Below, in pieces: positions 54,424 to 63,200 of a DNA stretch of 64,000 nt. The translations under genes were made by a program, and so were the position numbers. Each line of letters starts with the position of its first letter. Position 1 is the first letter of the stretch. The notes beneath the pieces are model-generated. The model did not search any database, had not been told where the DNA came from, and saw nothing but the letters and a program-made list of their open reading frames with translations. The stretch spans positions 1,426,001 to 1,490,000 of the forward strand of contig NZ_CP113066.1 of assembly GCF_026625845.1 (NCBI RefSeq). Reading direction: 5' to 3'. The stretch comes from Agrococcus sp. SL85 (GTDB lineage: Bacteria; Actinomycetota; Actinomycetes; Actinomycetales; Microbacteriaceae).

Positions 54424-55347
54424 ATGCCGCGCGTCCTCGTCTTCGCCCCCGCCCCGTCCCTCACCGTCACGATCGAGCAGCTCGGTGACGAGGCCGACGT
54501 GCACCTGCACGTGGGCGGCCAGGGGGTCTGGCAGGCGCGGATGCTCGTGGCCCTCGGCGTCGAGGTGGCACTCGTCTGCACGGTGACGGGCGAGGTGGGC
54601 CGCGTCGTGCGGCACCTGCTCGACGACGAGCGGCTCGAGGTCGTCGCGATCAAGCGCGAGGGCATCGCCCCGGCCTACGTGCACGACCGCCGCTCCGGCG
54701 AGCGGGAGGCGGTCGTCGAGGAGGACGGCTCCTCGCTCGAGCGGCACGCGCTCGACGACCTGTACTCGGCGACGCTCCGCGAGGCGGCGCGCGCCGACCT
54801 CGTCATCCTCTCCGGCCCCGACGGCGACGACGTGCTGCTGCCGGAGGTCTACCGACGGCTCGCGAGCGACGTGCGCGCGCTCGGCCGACCGGTCATGGTC
54901 GACCTCGCCGGCCCGCGGCTCGAGGCCGCGATCGAGGGCGGCCTCGACGTGCTGAAGGTGAGCCACGAGGAGCTCGTCGCCGACGGCCGCGTCGCCGACG
55001 GGGACGACGAGGCGCAGGCTGCTCGCCGCGGCGCGCGAGCCTGCACGAGGGCGGGATCGGCCTCGTCGCCGTCACGCGCGCGGCCGAGGGCTCGATCGTC
55101 GTGGGCGAGCAGGGCGCGTGGCGCGTCTCGGCGCCGAGCCTCGAGCCCGTCGACACCCGCGGCGCGGGCGACTCCTACGCGGCAGGGCTCGCCGCGGTGC
55201 TCGCGGACGGCGGCTCGCACGCCGACGCGATCCGCACCGGGGCGGCCGCGGGCGCGGTGAACGCGACGCGCCGCGGCCTCGGCACGGGCGACGCCGAGGC
55301 CGTGCGCGCCATCGCGGAGCGCGTGGAGGCTCGCGCCGCTCGGCTGA
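54424..55347 (+). pseudogene. PfkB-family sugar kinase, frameshifted
   Basis: Resembles 1-phosphofructokinase/ribokinase-type kinases. The start frame codes MPRVLVFAPAPSLTVTIEQL and the sugar-binding HVGGQGVWQARMLVALG up to about 55017 (DGDDEAQ). The next sensible text is LLAAAR in a second frame (from 55019). The rest, SLHEGGIGLVAVTRAAEGSI and the active-site motif DTRGAGDSYAAGLAAVL, is in a third frame (from about 55038). Two indels about 20 bp apart explain this. The third frame meets no stop before the terminator hairpin. TGA 55345, in the start frame, is the likely original end, which would need a further shift. Decay or sequencing error cannot be told apart here. TAGCGT (54412-54417) lies 6 nt before the ATG. 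Confidence 0.75.
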
Positions 55348-55364
55348 CGCGGCCCGCCCGGCAC

Positions 55365-55400
55365 GACGGAGGGCGGCGCCTCGCGGCGCCGCCCTCCGTC
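55365..55400. terminator. Bidirectional terminator between kinase and MFS genes
   Basis: Perfect 16-bp arms GACGGAGGGCGGCGCC (55365-55380) and complement (55385-55400), loop TCGC, between convergent genes. Confidence 0.85.
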
Positions 55401-55411
55401 GATGGGTGCTG

Positions 55412-56770
55412 CTACGGCGCCTCGGCCGCGACCACGAGCGACGAGTGCTCGACGTACTCCTGGTCGCGCGTCTCCTTCGTGAGCCACAGCGCGATGATCG
55501 TGAGCACCGCGGCGCCCGCGAGGTAGAGGCCGACGAGGAAGGTCGACCCGCCCGCGGCCGTCCACAGCGCGGTGGCGACGAACGGCGTGAGCGCGGCGCC
55601 GAGGATCGACGAGAAGTTGTACGCGATCGCCGAGCCCGTGTAGCGCACGTTGCTCGGGAAGAGCTCGGGCAGGAACGCCGCCATCGGGCCGAAGGTGAGG
55701 CCCATGAGCGAGAAGCCGATGACGAGCAGCGCCATCGCCCCGCCGAAGCCGGCCGAGAACAGCGGCACCCAGAGGAGGCCGAACACGACGATGCCCACCG
55801 AGACCGCGCCGAGCATCTTCCGGCGGCCGAAGCGCTCGGCGAGCGGGCCCGCGACGAGCGTGAAGACGCCGAAGAACACGACGCCGACGATGAGCATCCA
55901 CAGGAAGTCGGTGCGCTCGTAGCCGAGGCCCGCGACCTCCGCGTCGACCGCGCGGGTGCCGTAGGTGAGCGTGAACGTGGTCATCAGGTAGAAGAGCACG
56001 TAGGTCGCGAGCATGATGAACGTGCCCTGGATGAGCTGCACCCAGTTGCGGCGGAAGACCGCCGCCAGCGGCAGCTTCACGACCTCCTTGCGCTCGACGA
56101 CCTTCGTGAACGCGGGGGTCTCGAGGAGCGAGAGGCGCACCCACAGGCCCACGATGACGAGGATCGCGGAAGCGAGGAACGGCACGCGCCAGCCCCACGC
56201 CTGGAAGTCGGCGTCGCTCATCGAGAAGGCGATGGCGATGAACGTGACGTTCGCGAGGATGAAGCCGATCGGCGCGCCCAGCTGCGGGAACGTGCCCCAG
56301 ATGGCGCGCTTGCCGGGAGGGGCGTTCTCGGTGGCGAGCAGGGCCGCGCCCGACCACTCCCCGCCGAGGCCGAGGCCCTGGCAGAAGCGGAGCACGGCGA
56401 GCAGGGCGGGGGCGAGGATCTCCCAGCCGGGCGTGAGCGCGGTGGGGAGGCAGCCGATGAGGACGGTCGCGATGCCCATCGTGAGCAGCGAGGCGACGAG
56501 GGTCGCCTTCCGGCCGACGCGGTCGCCGAAGTGGCCGAAGACGATCGAGCCGACGGGGCGCGCGACGAACGCGACGCCGAAGACCGCGAACGACGACAGC
56601 AGCTGGGCCGTCGGGTCGTCCGCGGGGAAGAAGAGCGCGGGGAAGACGAGCACGGCTGCCGTCGCGTAGACGTAGAAGTCGTAGAACTCGATCGAGGTGC
56701 CGATGAGGCTGGCGAGGATGACGCGACGGGGCGTGTTCGCCTTGCCCGTCGTCTTGGTGGGGGTGGACAT
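55412..56770 (-). CDS. MFS transporter, metabolite:H+ symporter (MHS) family
   Basis: 452 aa, 12 membrane helices. LIGTSIEFYDFYVYATAAVL, FGHFGDRVGRKATL (motif A), RFCQGLGLGGEWSGAALLAT and RRNWVQLIQGTFIMLATYVL are the blocks of the ShiA/ProP/KgtP group, which imports organic acids or osmolytes with protons. The ATG at 56770 has GGAG at good distance; a longer in-frame start (56887) would add an Arg-rich tail and is rejected. Confidence 0.9.
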   Translation of the reverse strand: MSTPTKTTGKANTPRRVILASLIGTSIEFYDFYVYATAAVLVFPALFFPADDPTAQLLSSFAVFGVAFVARPVGSIVFGHFGDRVGRKATLVASLLTMGIATVLIGCLPTALTPGWEILAPALLAVLRFCQGLGLGGEWSGAALLATENAPPGKRAIWGTFPQLGAPIGFILANVTFIAIAFSMSDADFQAWGWRVPFLASAILVIVGLWVRLSLLETPAFTKVVERKEVVKLPLAAVFRRNWVQLIQGTFIMLATYVLFYLMTTFTLTYGTRAVDAEVAGLGYERTDFLWMLIVGVVFFGVFTLVAGPLAERFGRRKMLGAVSVGIVVFGLLWVPLFSAGFGGAMALLVIGFSLMGLTFGPMAAFLPELFPSNVRYTGSAIAYNFSSILGAALTPFVATALWTAAGGSTFLVGLYLAGAAVLTIIALWLTKETRDQEYVEHSSLVVAAEAP

Positions 56771-56942
56771 GCTGCTCCGGGAGGGTGGCTTCGCGACGCG
56801 TCGTGACCGGGTTGCGGGCCGTGGCGCACGGCGCGCTCGTGACGCGCCGACCGTCTCGGGAGCGTCGTCGATCCCAGGAGGCGGCATCGACCAGGCTAGC
56901 CCGGAACCCGGGCCCCGCGTGACCGCCGGGCCCGGGCGCGGC

Positions 56943-57416
56943 TCAGCCGCGGATCGAGCGGAGCGCGAGCGCGGCCTCGACGACCGCCTCGGCGGCCTCG
57001 CGGCCCTTGTCCTCCTTCGAGCCCGGCAGGCCCGCGCGGTCGAGGCCCTGCTGCTCGTCGTCGGTCGTCAGCACGCCGAAGCCGACCGGCTTGCCCGTGC
57101 GGATCGCGACCTCCGTGAGGCCGACGGTCGCGGCCTGCGCGACGTACTCGAAGTGGGGCGTGCCGCCGCGGACGATGACGCCGAGCGCGACGGCGCCGTC
57201 GGCGCCCGCCTCGAGCGCCGCCTGCGCGACGACCGGCAGCTCGAAGGCTCCCGGCACCGGCAGCTCGACGACCTCGGCACCCATCTCGGCGAGCGCGCGC
57301 CGCGCGCCCTCGAGCAGGCCGTCGGCGATCGTCGTGTGCCAGCGGCCGTGGACGATCGCGACCCGCAGGCCCGAGCCGTCGAGGCCGTGGTTCGTGGGGG
57401 ATCCTGCTCCGGCCAT
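56943..57416 (-). CDS. ribH: 6,7-Dimethyl-8-ribityllumazine synthase
   Basis: 157 aa. Condenses the pyrimidine intermediate with dihydroxybutanone phosphate in the penultimate step of riboflavin synthesis. VPGAFELPVVAQAALEAG, GVIVRGGTPHFEYVAQAA and the catalytic-His region are typical. Last gene of the rib operon. Its start abuts the ribBA stop (ATG A of 57416 shared). Confidence 0.95.
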   Translation of the reverse strand: MAGAGSPTNHGLDGSGLRVAIVHGRWHTTIADGLLEGARRALAEMGAEVVELPVPGAFELPVVAQAALEAGADGAVALGVIVRGGTPHFEYVAQAATVGLTEVAIRTGKPVGFGVLTTDDEQQGLDRAGLPGSKEDKGREAAEAVVEAALALRSIRG

Positions 57417-58675
57417 CAGGCCTCTCCTGTCCGCTCGATGATCTCGGGGAGGCGGTGGCCCATGCGGTCCCGCTTCGCCTCCAGGTAGTGGGCGTTGAAC
57501 TCGCCGACGCCGACGACGAGCGGCACGAGCTCGGTGACGTCGACGCCGTGCGCCTCCAGCTCCTCGCGCTTCAGGGGGTTGTTCGAGAGCAGGCGCACCC
57601 GCTCCACCCCCTGCTGCCGGATGATCGCGGCGGCCGCCCCGTACTCGCGCGCATCGGCGGGCAGGCCCAGGGCGATGTTGGCGTCGAGGGTGTCGAGGCC
57701 GTCCTCCTGCAGGCGGTACGCCTTCAGCTTGTTGATGAGGCCGATCCCGCGGCCCTCCTGGCCGCGCAGGTACACGACCATGCCGGCGCCGGCCGCCTGG
57801 ATCTCCTGCAGCGCGGCGTCGAGCTGCGGGCCGCACTCGCACTTCAGCGAGTGCAGCGCCTCGCCCGTCAGGCACTCCGAGTGCACGCGCACGAGCGCCT
57901 CGGCGCCGAGCTCGCCCGCGATGATCGCGACGTGGTCGGCGCCGGTCTGGCGATCGCGGTAGGCGGCGATCCGGAACGTGCCGAATCGCGTGGGCACGCG
58001 CGTCTCGACCTCGAACGAGACGCGCGCGGTCTCGGCGGCGTCGCGGCCGCGGCACGCGGAGGGGAGGCCGCCGGCGTCGAGGTGCTCGATGAGGTCCTCG
58101 ATCGTGATGACGGGGAGGTCGTGCTCCTCGCCGAAGCGGATGAGCGAGGGCAGGCGCCGCATCTCGCCGTCGTCCTCGACGAGCTCGCCGATGACGCCGA
58201 CGGGCGCGAGGCCCGCGAGCTGCAGCAGCTCGACCGTGGCCTCGGTGTGCCCGGCCCGCGCGCGCACGCCGCCCTCGACGGCCCGCAGCGGCACGATGTG
58301 GCCCGGGCGCCGCAGGCTCGCGGGGGTGGAGGCCGGGTCGGCGAGCACGCGCAGCGTGTGCGCGCGGTCGTCGGCCGAGATGCCCGTGGTGGCGCGATCG
58401 GCGGCGTCGACGGTCACCGTGTAGGCGGTCTGCCGCGCGTCCTCGTTCTCGAGCACCATGAGCGGCAGCGCGAGCGCGTCGGCGCGCTCGCCCGTGAGCG
58501 GCGCGCACAGGTAGCCGGAGGTGTGGCGCACGAGGAACGCGATCGTCTCCGCGGTGGCGAGCTGGGCGGAGAGCACGAGGTCGCCCTCGTTCTCGCGGCC
58601 CTCGTCGTCGACGACGATCACGGGTCGTCCCTCGCGCAGCGCGGCGATCGCCGCGTCGATGGTGGTGATGCTCAT
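57416..58675 (-). CDS. ribBA: Bifunctional DHBP synthase / GTP cyclohydrolase II
   Basis: 419 aa. The N-terminal RibB domain (DDEGRENEGDLVLSA, RRPGHIVPLRAVEGGV, RAGHTEATVELLQLAG) makes 3,4-dihydroxybutanone phosphate. The C-terminal RibA domain opens GTP, with zinc cysteines in SECLTGEALHSLKCECGPQL, the GRGIGL motif and YRLQEDGLDTLDAN. Overlaps ribE by 4 nt and ribH by 1 nt. Confidence 0.96.
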   Translation of the reverse strand: MSITTIDAAIAALREGRPVIVVDDEGRENEGDLVLSAQLATAETIAFLVRHTSGYLCAPLTGERADALALPLMVLENEDARQTAYTVTVDAADRATTGISADDRAHTLRVLADPASTPASLRRPGHIVPLRAVEGGVRARAGHTEATVELLQLAGLAPVGVIGELVEDDGEMRRLPSLIRFGEEHDLPVITIEDLIEHLDAGGLPSACRGRDAAETARVSFEVETRVPTRFGTFRIAAYRDRQTGADHVAIIAGELGAEALVRVHSECLTGEALHSLKCECGPQLDAALQEIQAAGAGMVVYLRGQEGRGIGLINKLKAYRLQEDGLDTLDANIALGLPADAREYGAAAAIIRQQGVERVRLLSNNPLKREELEAHGVDVTELVPLVVGVGEFNAHYLEAKRDRMGHRLPEIIERTGEA

Positions 58676-59283
58676 CGGCCCTCCCGCTGGAGCATGCGCT
58701 CGACGTGGCGAGCGACGATGTCGGTCTCGATGTTCGCGCGATCGCCCTCGGCGAGCGCGCCGAGCGTGGTGGCGACGAGCGTCTCGGGGATGAGCGAGAC
58801 CTCGAACCACTGCTCGGCCTCGGCGGCCTCGCTGACGGCCGAGACCGTGAGGCTCACGCCGTCGACGGCGATCGAGCCCTTGCGCACCACGAGGTGCGCG
58901 AGCGCGGGGTCGAGCCCGAAGCGCACGGTGCGCTGGCCGTCGCCGTCGCTGACCGCGACGACGCGCGCGGTGCCGTCGATGTGGCCCTGCACGATGTGCC
59001 CGCCGAGGCGGCTGCCGAGGGCGGCGGCGCGCTCGAGGTTCACGCGGTCGCCGGCGCTGCGGTCGGCGAGGGTCGACATGTCGACCGAGACCTGCATGAC
59101 GTCGGCGGTGAAGCTGTCGGCCGTCTGCTCGACGACGGTGAGGCACAGGCCGTTCACCGCGATCGAGTCGCCGTGGCCGGCGTCGCTCACGGCGAGCGGG
59201 CCGCGGACCGTGAGGCGCCATGCCTCGCCTGCGCGCTCGAGCGAGACGACCTCGCCGAGCTCTTCGATGATGCCGGTGAACAT
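58672..59283 (-). CDS. ribE: Riboflavin synthase, alpha chain
   Basis: 203 aa made of two homologous lumazine-binding halves: MFTGIIEELGEVVSLERAGE with NGLCLTVV, then LGGHIVQGHIDGTARVV with VDGVSLTV. It dismutates two dimethylribityllumazines to riboflavin. Sits between ribD and ribBA with short overlaps. Confidence 0.96.
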   Translation of the reverse strand: MFTGIIEELGEVVSLERAGEAWRLTVRGPLAVSDAGHGDSIAVNGLCLTVVEQTADSFTADVMQVSVDMSTLADRSAGDRVNLERAAALGSRLGGHIVQGHIDGTARVVAVSDGDGQRTVRFGLDPALAHLVVRKGSIAVDGVSLTVSAVSEAAEAEQWFEVSLIPETLVATTLGALAEGDRANIETDIVARHVERMLQREGR

Positions 59284-60296
59284 CACCGCTCCTTCTCTGT
59301 CGTGGCCTCGACCAGGAGGTCGCGGCCGAGGTGCTCGAGCCGGGTCACCGCGAGGCGGCGCTGCTCGTCGATCGTCCCGACGCCGAGGTCGTCGAGGGCG
59401 GTGCGCGGGCCTCCGAGGAGGGTGGGCGCGAGGTAGACGGTGAGGCGGTCGGCGAGGCCCGCGCGCAGGAAGGCGCTCGCGAGCGTCGGCCCGCCCTCGA
59501 CGTAGAGGGTCTGGATGCCGTCGGCGGCGAGCGCGCGGAGCTCGCGCTCGAGGTCGCGGGAGGCCGTGCGCAGGCCCCGCGGGTGGCGGCGGAGGGCCGC
59601 ATCCTCGGGCACGGGCCGGTCGCCGAAGACGACGGGCAGCGGCTGCGGCGCGTCCTCGCCGTCGATGCGGGCGGTGAGCTGCGGGTCGTCGGCGAGCACG
59701 GTGCCGGTGCCGACGGCGATGGCGTCGTGGGCCGCGCGCTCGCGGTGCACGTGCGCGCGAGCCTCGGGGCCGGTGATCCAGCGGCTCGTGCCGTCGGCCG
59801 CGGCCGCGCGGCCGTCGAGCGACTGCGCCCACTTCACGGTGACGCGCGGGCGGCCGGTGCGCTGCACGAAGAGCCAGTCGGCGATGAGCGCCTCGCCCTC
59901 GGGCTCGCCCGTGCGCTCGACCGCGACGCCCGCTGCCGCGAGCCGCGCCGCGCCGCCGCTCGAGGCCTCGCCGGGGTCTGCGGCGGCGTGGACGACGCGC
60001 GCGATGCCGGCCTCGAGCAGCGCCTCCGCGCAGGGGCCCGTGCGACCGGTGTGGTTGCAGGGCTCGAGCGTGACGACGGCGGTCGCGCCGCGCGCGGCGC
60101 CCGGGGCGAGGCGCGAGAGCGCGTCGACCTCGGCGTGGGGGGTGCCAGCGCCGCGGTGCCAGCCCTCGGCGAGCACGTCGCCGGCGGGGGAGAGCAGGAC
60201 GGCGCCCACCTGCGGGTTGATGCCGCGGGGTCCGCGCAGCGCGAGCTCGCGGGCGCGGGCCATCGCGGCCTGCTCCGCTGGCGAGATCCCTGGCAT
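59283..60296 (-). CDS. ribD: Bifunctional pyrimidine deaminase/reductase
   Basis: 337 aa. The deaminase domain has zinc ligands in HAEVDAL and TLEPCNHTGRTGPC. The reductase domain shows VTVKWAQSLDGRAAA, DAIAVGTGTVLADDP and LYVEGGPTLASAFL. Catalyses steps two and three of riboflavin synthesis. First gene of the operon. ATG 60296 is chosen because the FMN riboswitch lies just upstream and GGAGAGG is well placed. The longer in-frame ATG at 60371 would lie inside the aptamer. Confidence 0.95.
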   Translation of the reverse strand: MPGISPAEQAAMARARELALRGPRGINPQVGAVLLSPAGDVLAEGWHRGAGTPHAEVDALSRLAPGAARGATAVVTLEPCNHTGRTGPCAEALLEAGIARVVHAAADPGEASSGGAARLAAAGVAVERTGEPEGEALIADWLFVQRTGRPRVTVKWAQSLDGRAAAADGTSRWITGPEARAHVHRERAAHDAIAVGTGTVLADDPQLTARIDGEDAPQPLPVVFGDRPVPEDAALRRHPRGLRTASRDLERELRALAADGIQTLYVEGGPTLASAFLRAGLADRLTVYLAPTLLGGPRTALDDLGVGTIDEQRRLAVTRLEHLGRDLLVEATTEKER

Positions 60297-60342
60297 GACG
60301 TCCTCTCCGAACGCGCGCGGGGATATGGGGTCGCGGACGACC

Positions 60343-60473
60343 CCACGTGCGCCTCCCATCCGGACTCTCACCGTCGGTGCTGGAATTCCACCAGCTCAAC
60401 CGATCGGGACACCGATCGGGTCGCGGACTCTCACCGCCGGTTCAGACTTGCACTGACCCCGGGCACGTTGCAC
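60343..60473 (-). promoter_or_regulatory. FMN riboswitch (RFN element)
   Basis: Read on the minus strand, the RFN landmarks appear in order: GTCAGTGCAAGTCTG, AACCGGCGGTGAGAGTCC, GGTGGAATTCCAGCACCGAC, GGTGAGAGTCCGGATGGGAG, with closing stem CGTGC/GCACG. Downstream, a perfect hairpin GGGGTCG/CGACCCC (60327-60344) lies between aptamer and the ribD ribosome site; no U-tract follows. FMN should lower expression of all four rib genes, probably at translation. TAGGCT (minus strand, 60478-60483) is a possible -10. Confidence 0.95.
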
Positions 60474-60566
60474 TCCCAGCCTACAACTCGCGATCTGCGA
60501 GCCCCATTCCCGCGGCCGCGCGCGCTATTGTCATACTCAGTGCAGAAATCTGAGGACGGGAGCGGC

Positions 60567-61253
60567 ATGGAGACCACCTGGCTCGGCGAGGGCGCCGATC
60601 ATCGCGAGACCTACGCGCTGCAGCGGCGCCTCCACGCCGAGGTCGCCGACGGCACGCGCGGCCCCACCCTGCTGCTCCTCGAGCACGCGAGCGTCTACAC
60701 CGCCGGCACCTCGACCCAGCCGGGCGACCTGCCCACCGACGGCAGCGAGGTCATCGAGGTCGACCGCGGGGGCCGCATCACCTGGCACGGCCCCGGGCAG
60801 CTCGTCGCCTACCCGATCGTCGCCCTGCCGGAGGCCGTCCGCGTCGTCGACTGGGTGCGGCGCCTCGAGGAGGCCGCGATCCGCGCCCTCGCCGCCCACG
60901 ACCTCGCCACCGGGCGCATCGCCGGCCGCGCGGGCGTGTGGATCGCCGACGACGCGGGGGAGCGCAAGGTCGCCCAGGTGGGCGTCCGCGTGGAGCGCCG
61001 CACCTCGCTCCACGGCGTCGCCATCAACGTCGAGAACGCGCTCGCGCCCTTCGAGGCGATCGTGCCGTGCGGCATCGCCGACGCGGGCGTCACGACCCTC
61101 GCGCTCGAGACCGGACGGAGCCCCGGGGTCGAGGCGATGGGTCGCGCGTACGCCGCGGCGCTCGAGCCGCTGCTGACCTTCGAGCCCTTCGAGAGCGTGG
61201 GCGTCGCCACGCGCCCCGTGCCCGTCGTCGCCCGCGAGGCGGTGCCCGCATGA
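60567..61253 (+). CDS. lipB: Octanoyl-[ACP]:protein N-octanoyltransferase
   Basis: 228 aa. Moves octanoate from acyl carrier protein to lipoyl domains. [19 protein letters not shown], the catalytic Lys region [19 protein letters not shown] and nucleophile Cys in [13 protein letters not shown] are present. The ATG at 60567 has GGGAGCGGC upstream. It overlaps lipA by 4 nt and is divergent from the rib operon. Confidence 0.96.
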   Translation: METTWLGEGADHRETYALQRRLHAEVADGTRGPTLLLLEHASVYTAGTSTQPGDLPTDGSEVIEVDRGGRITWHGPGQLVAYPIVALPEAVRVVDWVRRLEEAAIRALAAHDLATGRIAGRAGVWIADDAGERKVAQVGVRVERRTSLHGVAINVENALAPFEAIVPCGIADAGVTTLALETGRSPGVEAMGRAYAAALEPLLTFEPFESVGVATRPVPVVAREAVPA

Positions 61254-62377
61254 CGCTCGCGCAGGACGCAGGTCGGATCGAGGCGCAGGGCGGAGGCCGT
61301 GAGGAGGCGCAGGGCGGAGGCCGGGTCGAGCCGCAGGGCCGTCGCATGCTGCGGCTCGAGGCGCGCAACGCGCAGACGCCCATCGAGCGGAAGCCCCCGT
61401 GGATCAAGACGCGGGCGCGCATGGGCCCGCAGTACACCGAGCTGCAGGAGCTCGTGCGCGACCAGGAGCTGCACACCGTCTGCCAGTCGGCGGGCTGCCC
61501 CAACATCTTCGAGTGCTGGGAGGACCGCGAGGCCACCTTCCTCATCGGCGGCGATCAGTGCACGCGCCGCTGCGACTTCTGCCAGATCGACACGGGCAAG
61601 CCCGCCCTCCTCGATCGCATGGAGCCGTTCCGCGTCGCGGAGTCGGTGCGCACCATGGGACTGCGCTACGCGACCGTGACCGGCGTCTGCCGCGACGACC
61701 TCGACGACGAGGGCATCTGGCTCTACGCCGAGACCGTGCGGCAGATCCACGCCGCGAACCCCGGCGTGGGCGTCGAGATGCTCGCCCCCGACTTCACCGG
61801 CCACCGGCACCTGCTCCAGCAGCTGTTCGACACCAGGCCCGAGGTCTTCGCGCACAACGTCGAGACGGTGCCGCGCATCTTCCGGCGCATCCGCCCCGGC
61901 TTCCGCTTCGAGCGCAGCCTCGACGTGCTGCGCTGGAGCCGCGAGGACGGCCTCGTGACGAAGTCGAACCTCATCCTCGGCATGGGCGAGACCGACGAGG
62001 AGGTCGTGGAGACCCTGCAGGAGCTGCACGACGCGGGCGTCGAGCTCATCACGATCACGCAGTACCTGCGGCCCTCGCCGCGGCACCACCCCGTGGACCG
62101 CTGGGTGGAGCCCGAGCGCTTCGCCGAGCTCGGCGAGCTGGCGATGGGCATGGGGTACGCGGGCGTGATGTCGGGCCCGCTCGTGCGCTCGAGCTACCGC
62201 GCAGGCCGCCTCTACGCGCAGGCGCTCGCGGTGCGCGGCGGCGCGGCGCCGGAGCCGATCATCACGGGCATGGGCGCCTCGTCCTCGGGCTCGCTCGCGC
62301 CCGCATCCGCGCTCGAGCGCATCCCCGCCGCCGCGGCCGCGCCGGTCTCGTCGGGCATCACGAACAACGCCCGCTGA
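61250..62377 (+). CDS. lipA: Lipoyl synthase (radical SAM)
   Basis: 375 aa. Inserts two sulfurs into protein-bound octanoate. The auxiliary cluster cysteines lie in [13 protein letters not shown], the radical SAM cluster is [10 protein letters not shown], and [17 protein letters not shown] and [14 protein letters not shown] are family blocks. The first 32 residues include two and a half copies of an 8-aa repeat (EAQGGGRx), encoded by a 24-bp tandem repeat at about 61269-61345. An in-frame ATG at 61346 ([17 protein letters not shown]) gives the usual family start, so the true N-terminus is uncertain. Confidence 0.95.
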   Translation: MTLAQDAGRIEAQGGGREEAQGGGRVEPQGRRMLRLEARNAQTPIERKPPWIKTRARMGPQYTELQELVRDQELHTVCQSAGCPNIFECWEDREATFLIGGDQCTRRCDFCQIDTGKPALLDRMEPFRVAESVRTMGLRYATVTGVCRDDLDDEGIWLYAETVRQIHAANPGVGVEMLAPDFTGHRHLLQQLFDTRPEVFAHNVETVPRIFRRIRPGFRFERSLDVLRWSREDGLVTKSNLILGMGETDEEVVETLQELHDAGVELITITQYLRPSPRHHPVDRWVEPERFAELGELAMGMGYAGVMSGPLVRSSYRAGRLYAQALAVRGGAAPEPIITGMGASSSGSLAPASALERIPAAAAAPVSSGITNNAR

Positions 62378-62404
62378 CGCGGCAGTCCCCTCGGCCCGGC
62401 ACGT

Positions 62405-62583
62405 GGTGTGGTCGCTTCGCGCCCCTGGCGCGCGCGCGCCGACGGGCGCGAAGCGACCACAGTCGGGGCGCGGAGCGACCACACCGGGCAGCGACGCGTT
62501 GCGGTGTGGTCGGTTCGCGCCCCTGGCGCGCGCGCCGACGGGCGCGAAGCGACCACAGACGGGGCGCGGAGCGACCACACCGG
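62405..62583. repeat. Two direct copies of an extragenic palindromic element
   Basis: Units of about 82 bp at 62405-62487 and 62503-62583 are nearly identical. Within each, GGTGTGGTCGCTTCGCGCCC can pair both with GGGCGCGAAGCGACCA and with GGGGCGCGGAGCGACCACACC, so several hairpins compete. They lie in the 247-bp non-coding space between lipA and the acetyltransferase gene. They may act as terminators or be members of a dispersed REP-like family. Confidence 0.7.
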
Positions 62584-62624
62584 CCGCCGGTGCGGCGGCG
62601 GCGTCCCGAGAGGGTCGGGCCAGG

Positions 62625-63200
62625 TCAGCCCAGGTCGGGCCAGGGGAGGGCCTCGGCGGGCGCCTCGCCCGACGAGGGCCGAACGGCGTGGTGCTGCTGC
62701 TCGGGGACGCCCCGGTGCAGGCCCTCGCGCACGCCGAGGTACGAGAAGCCGGCCGCCTTCGCCACCCGCATCGAGGCCGTGTTGCCCACGTAGCAGGCCC
62801 AGCGCACCTCCGGCCAGGTGAGGCAGCCGTCGGCGTGCCCCACGGCCGCGCGCACGGCGTCGGCCATGAGGCCGCGACCCTGGCCCTCCGGGTGGAGCCA
62901 GAAGCCCACCTCGACGGAGCCCTCGCGGAGGCCCAGGACGCCCATGAGCGGGCCGTGCAGGCTCTCTCGGATCGCCCAGACGCGCTCGTCGTGCTCGCCG
63001 CGCCAGCCCGCGGGCACGAACTCGCGCACGAACGCCTCCGCGTCGGCGCGGCGGTAGGGCACGGGCGTCTCGAGCCAGCGCTCGGCGGCGGGCGTCGTGC
63101 ACGCCTCGAGCACGCGGTCGACGTCGCCCTCGCGAAGGGCGGTGAGCATCCCGCGGCTGCCGAGGACCGGCAGCGACGGGCCGGCGAGCGGCGCGGTCAT
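62625..63200 (-). CDS. GNAT-family N-acetyltransferase
   Basis: 191 aa of the RimJ/RimL type. RGMLTALREGDVDRVLEACT, VGFWLHPEGQGRGLMADAVR (acetyl-CoA loop) and YVGNTASMRVAKAAGFSYLG are the conserved blocks. Probably acetylates a protein N-terminus or small amine. Overlaps trpS by 4 nt. Confidence 0.88.
   Translation of the reverse strand: MTAPLAGPSLPVLGSRGMLTALREGDVDRVLEACTTPAAERWLETPVPYRRADAEAFVREFVPAGWRGEHDERVWAIRESLHGPLMGVLGLREGSVEVGFWLHPEGQGRGLMADAVRAAVGHADGCLTWPEVRWACYVGNTASMRVAKAAGFSYLGVREGLHRGVPEQQHHAVRPSSGEAPAEALPWPDLG

Noticed and set aside
62405..62583. CRISPR array
   Set aside because: Only two copies of a long palindromic unit with a 15-bp gap; no regular short repeats and spacers and no cas genes.
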